Shown: piece after piece, positions 62,173 through 64,000 of the stretch | Numbering within the stretch: the stretch's first letter is position 1 | Layout of the letters: every line of letters begins with the position of its first letter | Source: a bacterium | GTDB lineage: Bacteria; Krumholzibacteriota; Krumholzibacteriia; LZORAL124-64-63 | Length of the DNA: 64,000 bases | NCBI GenBank assembly: GCA_024231905.1 | Contig: JAAEQC010000164.1 | Location: forward strand, 80,193 to 144,192 | Reading direction: 5' to 3' | Position numbers and translations under genes: made by a program | Notes under the pieces: generated by a model | What the model was told of the DNA's origin: nothing | Seen by the model: the letters and a program-made list of their open reading frames with translations, nothing else | The model's database searches: none

Positions 62173-62703
62173 ATGAAGTGGACCGAACTGCTGACCGCCG
62201 CCGTGGAAGAGAATTACCCCGCCGTCGACTCTCTCATGGGCTACGTGACCGACGACGAACTGGACTGGAAGCCGGCCACCGGTCAGAACTGGATGGCCAC
62301 GAACCAGCTGCTTTTTCACCTGACTGGATCCTGCGGGGCCTGCTTCAAGGGCTTCGTCACCGGTGACTGGGGCATGCCCGAGGGCATGAAGATGGAGGAC
62401 ATGCCCAAGGAGGAGATGCTGCCCCCGGCCGAGGCCCTGCCCACAATCGATTCGGTGGCCAAGGCGCGTGAGATGCTGGCCGCCGACAAGCAGATCGCCC
62501 TGGAAATGATCGCCCAGGCGGGCGAGAAGCGGCTTGAGAGCGAGATGCTCGCCGCGCCGTGGGATCCTACGCATACGGAGATCGCGCTCGGACGGCACCT
62601 GCTGGGGATGGTGATCCATCTGCAGTCGCACAAGTCGCAGCTGTTCTACTACCTGAAGTTGCAAGGGAAGGAAATGAACACGATGATTCTGTGGGGGATG
62701 TAG
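62173..62703 (+). CDS. DinB-family protein
   Basis: The 176-residue protein is predicted as a four-helix bundle. The DinB metal-ligand histidines are apparent in NQLLFHLTGSCGACFKGF (about residue 49) and in VIHLQSHKSQLFYYLK (about 149-153). ELDWKPATGQNWMATNQLLF is typical of the family start. Members are metal-dependent enzymes or thiol-handling proteins such as mycothiol or bacillithiol S-transferases, or of unknown function. GAGGAG sits eight bases before the ATG. It is divergent from the metal-receptor gene. Confidence 0.9.
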   Translation: MKWTELLTAAVEENYPAVDSLMGYVTDDELDWKPATGQNWMATNQLLFHLTGSCGACFKGFVTGDWGMPEGMKMEDMPKEEMLPPAEALPTIDSVAKAREMLAADKQIALEMIAQAGEKRLESEMLAAPWDPTHTEIALGRHLLGMVIHLQSHKSQLFYYLKLQGKEMNTMILWGM

Positions 62704-62730
62704 GCAGGGACTTGCACGGGTCGGGAAGAC

Positions 62731-62762
62731 GAGGGCCGGAACCATCCGTGGTTCCGGCCCTC
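62731..62762 (+). terminator. Hairpin terminator after the DinB gene
   Basis: GAGGGCCGGAACCA (62731-62744) and TGGTTCCGGCCCTC (62749-62762) pair perfectly over 14 bp around the loop TCCG. Only a short, broken T-run (GGTTTCC) follows. Confidence 0.8.
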
Positions 62763-62835
62763 TCGGTTTCCGACGACCGGCGTTCGGTCGTGTCCCCACC
62801 CGCAGCGAATCAGCGAATGCAATCCACGACCGGGA

Positions 62836-62844
62836 TGCTATACT
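62836..62844 (+). promoter_or_regulatory. Extended -10 promoter before the RND gene
   Basis: TGCTATACT (62836-62844) combines the TGn extension with TATACT. No good -35 box is placed 17 bases upstream. Transcription would start near 62851, only 60 bases from the RND start codon. Confidence 0.5.
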
Positions 62845-62878
62845 CGGAAGCATCCCGACAGAAAGTCCGACCGAATCC

Positions 62879-62914
62879 ATGGACCGACTCTACGCCTCCC
62901 CCGATCCATCGTGA
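62879..62914 (+). CDS. Possible 11-residue leader peptide coupled to the RND gene
   Basis: An ATG at 62879 opens a frame of MDRLYASPDPS and stops at TGA 62912-62914, which overlaps the RND GTG start by the GTGA type. The ribosome site before it is poor. It could couple translation or be chance. Confidence 0.25.
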   Translation: MDRLYASPDPS

Positions 62915-64000
62915 TCCGCTTCGCCGTCGACCATCCCGTCGCCACGTGGATGCTCTTCGCGGCGCTCATGGTGACCGGCGTCTATGCGCTTCCGCGCCTA
63001 AACATCGAGGCCATGCCGGAGACCGACCTGCCGGAGCTGTCGATCATCACCGGGTGGTCCGGAGCTTCGCCCAGCGCCATTCAGCGCTCGATCACGCTGC
63101 CCATCGAGGAAGCGGTCGCCGGTTGCCATGGTGTCGAGGAAATCGATTCCCAATCCCGCTTCGGAGTGAGCCGGGTCACGGTCCGGTATGTGCGCCATGC
63201 GGATATGGAATTCGCCCGGCTGGAGCTCGCGGAGCAGTTGGGAGCGGTACGTCGCAGCCTACCGGCGCGTGCGGGCCAGCCTTACATCCGGCCCTACGTA
63301 CCCGAGGAACTCAGGACCGAAGAGTTCTTCGCCCTGAGTCTCGTCTCGCCCCTCTCCATGAACGAGTTGCGGGACCGGGCCGAGACCTGGCTCCTGCCGC
63401 GTTTCCTGGCGGTCCCGGGCGTGGCCGACGCCGAGTTGCGAGGCGGCGCGCGTCCGGTGGTGAGGGTGCTGCTCGATCTCGAACTGTTGGAGCGATACGG
63501 TCTGACCGCCGACCATGTGGCCGGCCGTATCGACGCCCTGGACCGGATCGTTCCCGCCGGCGCGATCCATCGCTCGGGTCAGGAATTCGTGGTGACGGTG
63601 CAGGGCCGGGTGGACCTGGACCAGCTGGAGGCGACGGTGCTACGGGTCATGGGCGGCCAGGCCGTGACCCTGGGCCACGTGGCGAGGATCGAACCGGGTT
63701 TCGAGGACACCAGCTACATCAGTCGTATCAATGGCGAAAACGTCATTTCCCTGAACGTCGTCAAACGCAGCGGGCACAACTCGATCTCCGTGAGCCGGCG
63801 CTTGCGAAAAGAACTGCCAAACATCGAGGCGGCGGCGCCCTTCCCGGTGACGTTCGAGATCGACCAGGACGAAGGCGAGGAGCTGGAGGACAAGCTCGAG
63901 GAGCTGGTCATCCGCTCCCTGGTCATCCTCGGTCTGCTGTTCATCATGCTGGCCCTGGCCCTCAAGCGCGCCCGTCTGACGGCCATCGTCGTCTTCTCCA
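62911..64000 (+). CDS. RND-family efflux transporter (3' truncated by window end)
   Basis: The 363 codons present start with GTG and give VIRFAVDHPVATWMLFAALM, the first helix of an AcrB/MexF-type RND protein. The porter-domain features follow: EAMPETDLPELSIITGWSGA and SITLPIEEAVAGCHGVEE. Another is SYISRINGENVISLNVVKRS (about residues 269-288). The second transmembrane segment begins near LVIRSLVILGLLFIMLALAL (about 332-351) at the window edge. The pump uses proton force for export, and a membrane-fusion partner would be needed. No such gene is upstream, so it may be further downstream. The start lacks a strong ribosome site. Confidence 0.9.
   Translation, partial: MIRFAVDHPVATWMLFAALMVTGVYALPRLNIEAMPETDLPELSIITGWSGASPSAIQRSITLPIEEAVAGCHGVEEIDSQSRFGVSRVTVRYVRHADMEFARLELAEQLGAVRRSLPARAGQPYIRPYVPEELRTEEFFALSLVSPLSMNELRDRAETWLLPRFLAVPGVADAELRGGARPVVRVLLDLELLERYGLTADHVAGRIDALDRIVPAGAIHRSGQEFVVTVQGRVDLDQLEATVLRVMGGQAVTLGHVARIEPGFEDTSYISRINGENVISLNVVKRSGHNSISVSRRLRKELPNIEAAAPFPVTFEIDQDEGEELEDKLEELVIRSLVILGLLFIMLALALKRARLTAIVVFS

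Noticed and set aside
1..64000. CRISPR arrays, tRNA or rRNA genes, insertion sequences and prophage genes
   Set aside because: Reading the intergenic regions and gene products gave no repeat-spacer array, no cloverleaf or rRNA-like stretch, and no transposase, integrase or phage structural protein.

Overview
The window is high-GC DNA with tightly packed genes, many overlapping by the ATGA/GTGA/TGATG type. It looks like a chromosome of a Gram-negative bacterium. There are outer-membrane barrels, a lipoprotein protease, an RND pump and many signal-peptide proteins. Four large secreted proteins end in the FlgD-like immunoglobulin tail (PNPFNPxT ... AGxHxVxWDGRD ... ASGxYxYRL) that is common in the FCB superphylum and in candidate phyla such as Krumholzibacteriota, Eisenbacteria and Latescibacterota. 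That placement is inference; there is no rRNA, tRNA or ribosomal protein in the window. I saw no CRISPR array, insertion sequence, prophage or replication origin.

Layout. 1-7 kb: the end of a SulP-STAS-rhodanese transporter; an ECF sigma factor with a small membrane partner, divergent from a DUF6249-type membrane protein; a DMT exporter, a HAD hydrolase, an MtfA-like peptidase and a secreted beta-propeller. 7-15.6 kb: a secreted/outer-membrane block with a double starch-binding-like protein, a multi-module binding protein, a GH57-like glucanase and a PorT-type barrel. 15.6-19.5 kb: DUF2784, a propeller with FlgD-like tail, an orphan AbrB regulator and a GT-C-type membrane protein. 19.5-25 kb: a complete sufCBDSU-sufT iron-sulfur operon behind a promoter that carries a TGAC-N7-GTCA operator-like palindrome. 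25-28.7 kb: a secreted endonuclease/exonuclease/phosphatase-fold protein and ilvE. 28.7-33.1 kb: a sigma-54 activator (PAS-AAA-Fis) divergent from an RsbRD-like / CoA-disulfide-reductase-like / DUF89 operon with a good -24/-12 promoter. 33.2-42.7 kb: a sulfatase-fold membrane enzyme, an Ntn hydrolase, an S41 protease, and a module of SSS symporter, two tiny one-helix membrane proteins and a GH92 mannosidase. 42.7-44.5 kb: a lower-GC islet with two paralogous secreted proteins around a small STAS-like gene. 44.7-50.3 kb: a DEDDh exonuclease, a serine beta-lactamase-fold enzyme, a LytS/LytR pair, and a pseudopilin-like protein coupled to an HDOD protein. 50.3-57 kb: a glycan-decoration region with two sulfotransferases facing FemAB-like, DegT and GT2 genes and a barrel protein. 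57-64 kb: TetR with an aspartyl-protease/PDZ protein, a BI-1 membrane protein, an M48 lipoprotein, a cobalamin-receptor-like protein, DinB, and the start of an RND pump.

The most interesting signals are: (1) three secreted proteins at two distant loci that all stop at the same C-terminal tail, consensus SWG[SA]VK[AG]x[YF]R, and that lack the FlgD-like tail, which suggests a second, possibly undescribed, sorting or processing signal; (2) two back-to-back ECF promoters with identical elements GTGTAACC-N16-GGTCCAAC, the one for the sigma gene giving a nearly leaderless mRNA; (3) the sigma-54-controlled redox-looking operon with a cysteine-rich PAS activator; (4) the symporter plus two micro-proteins plus mannosidase module.
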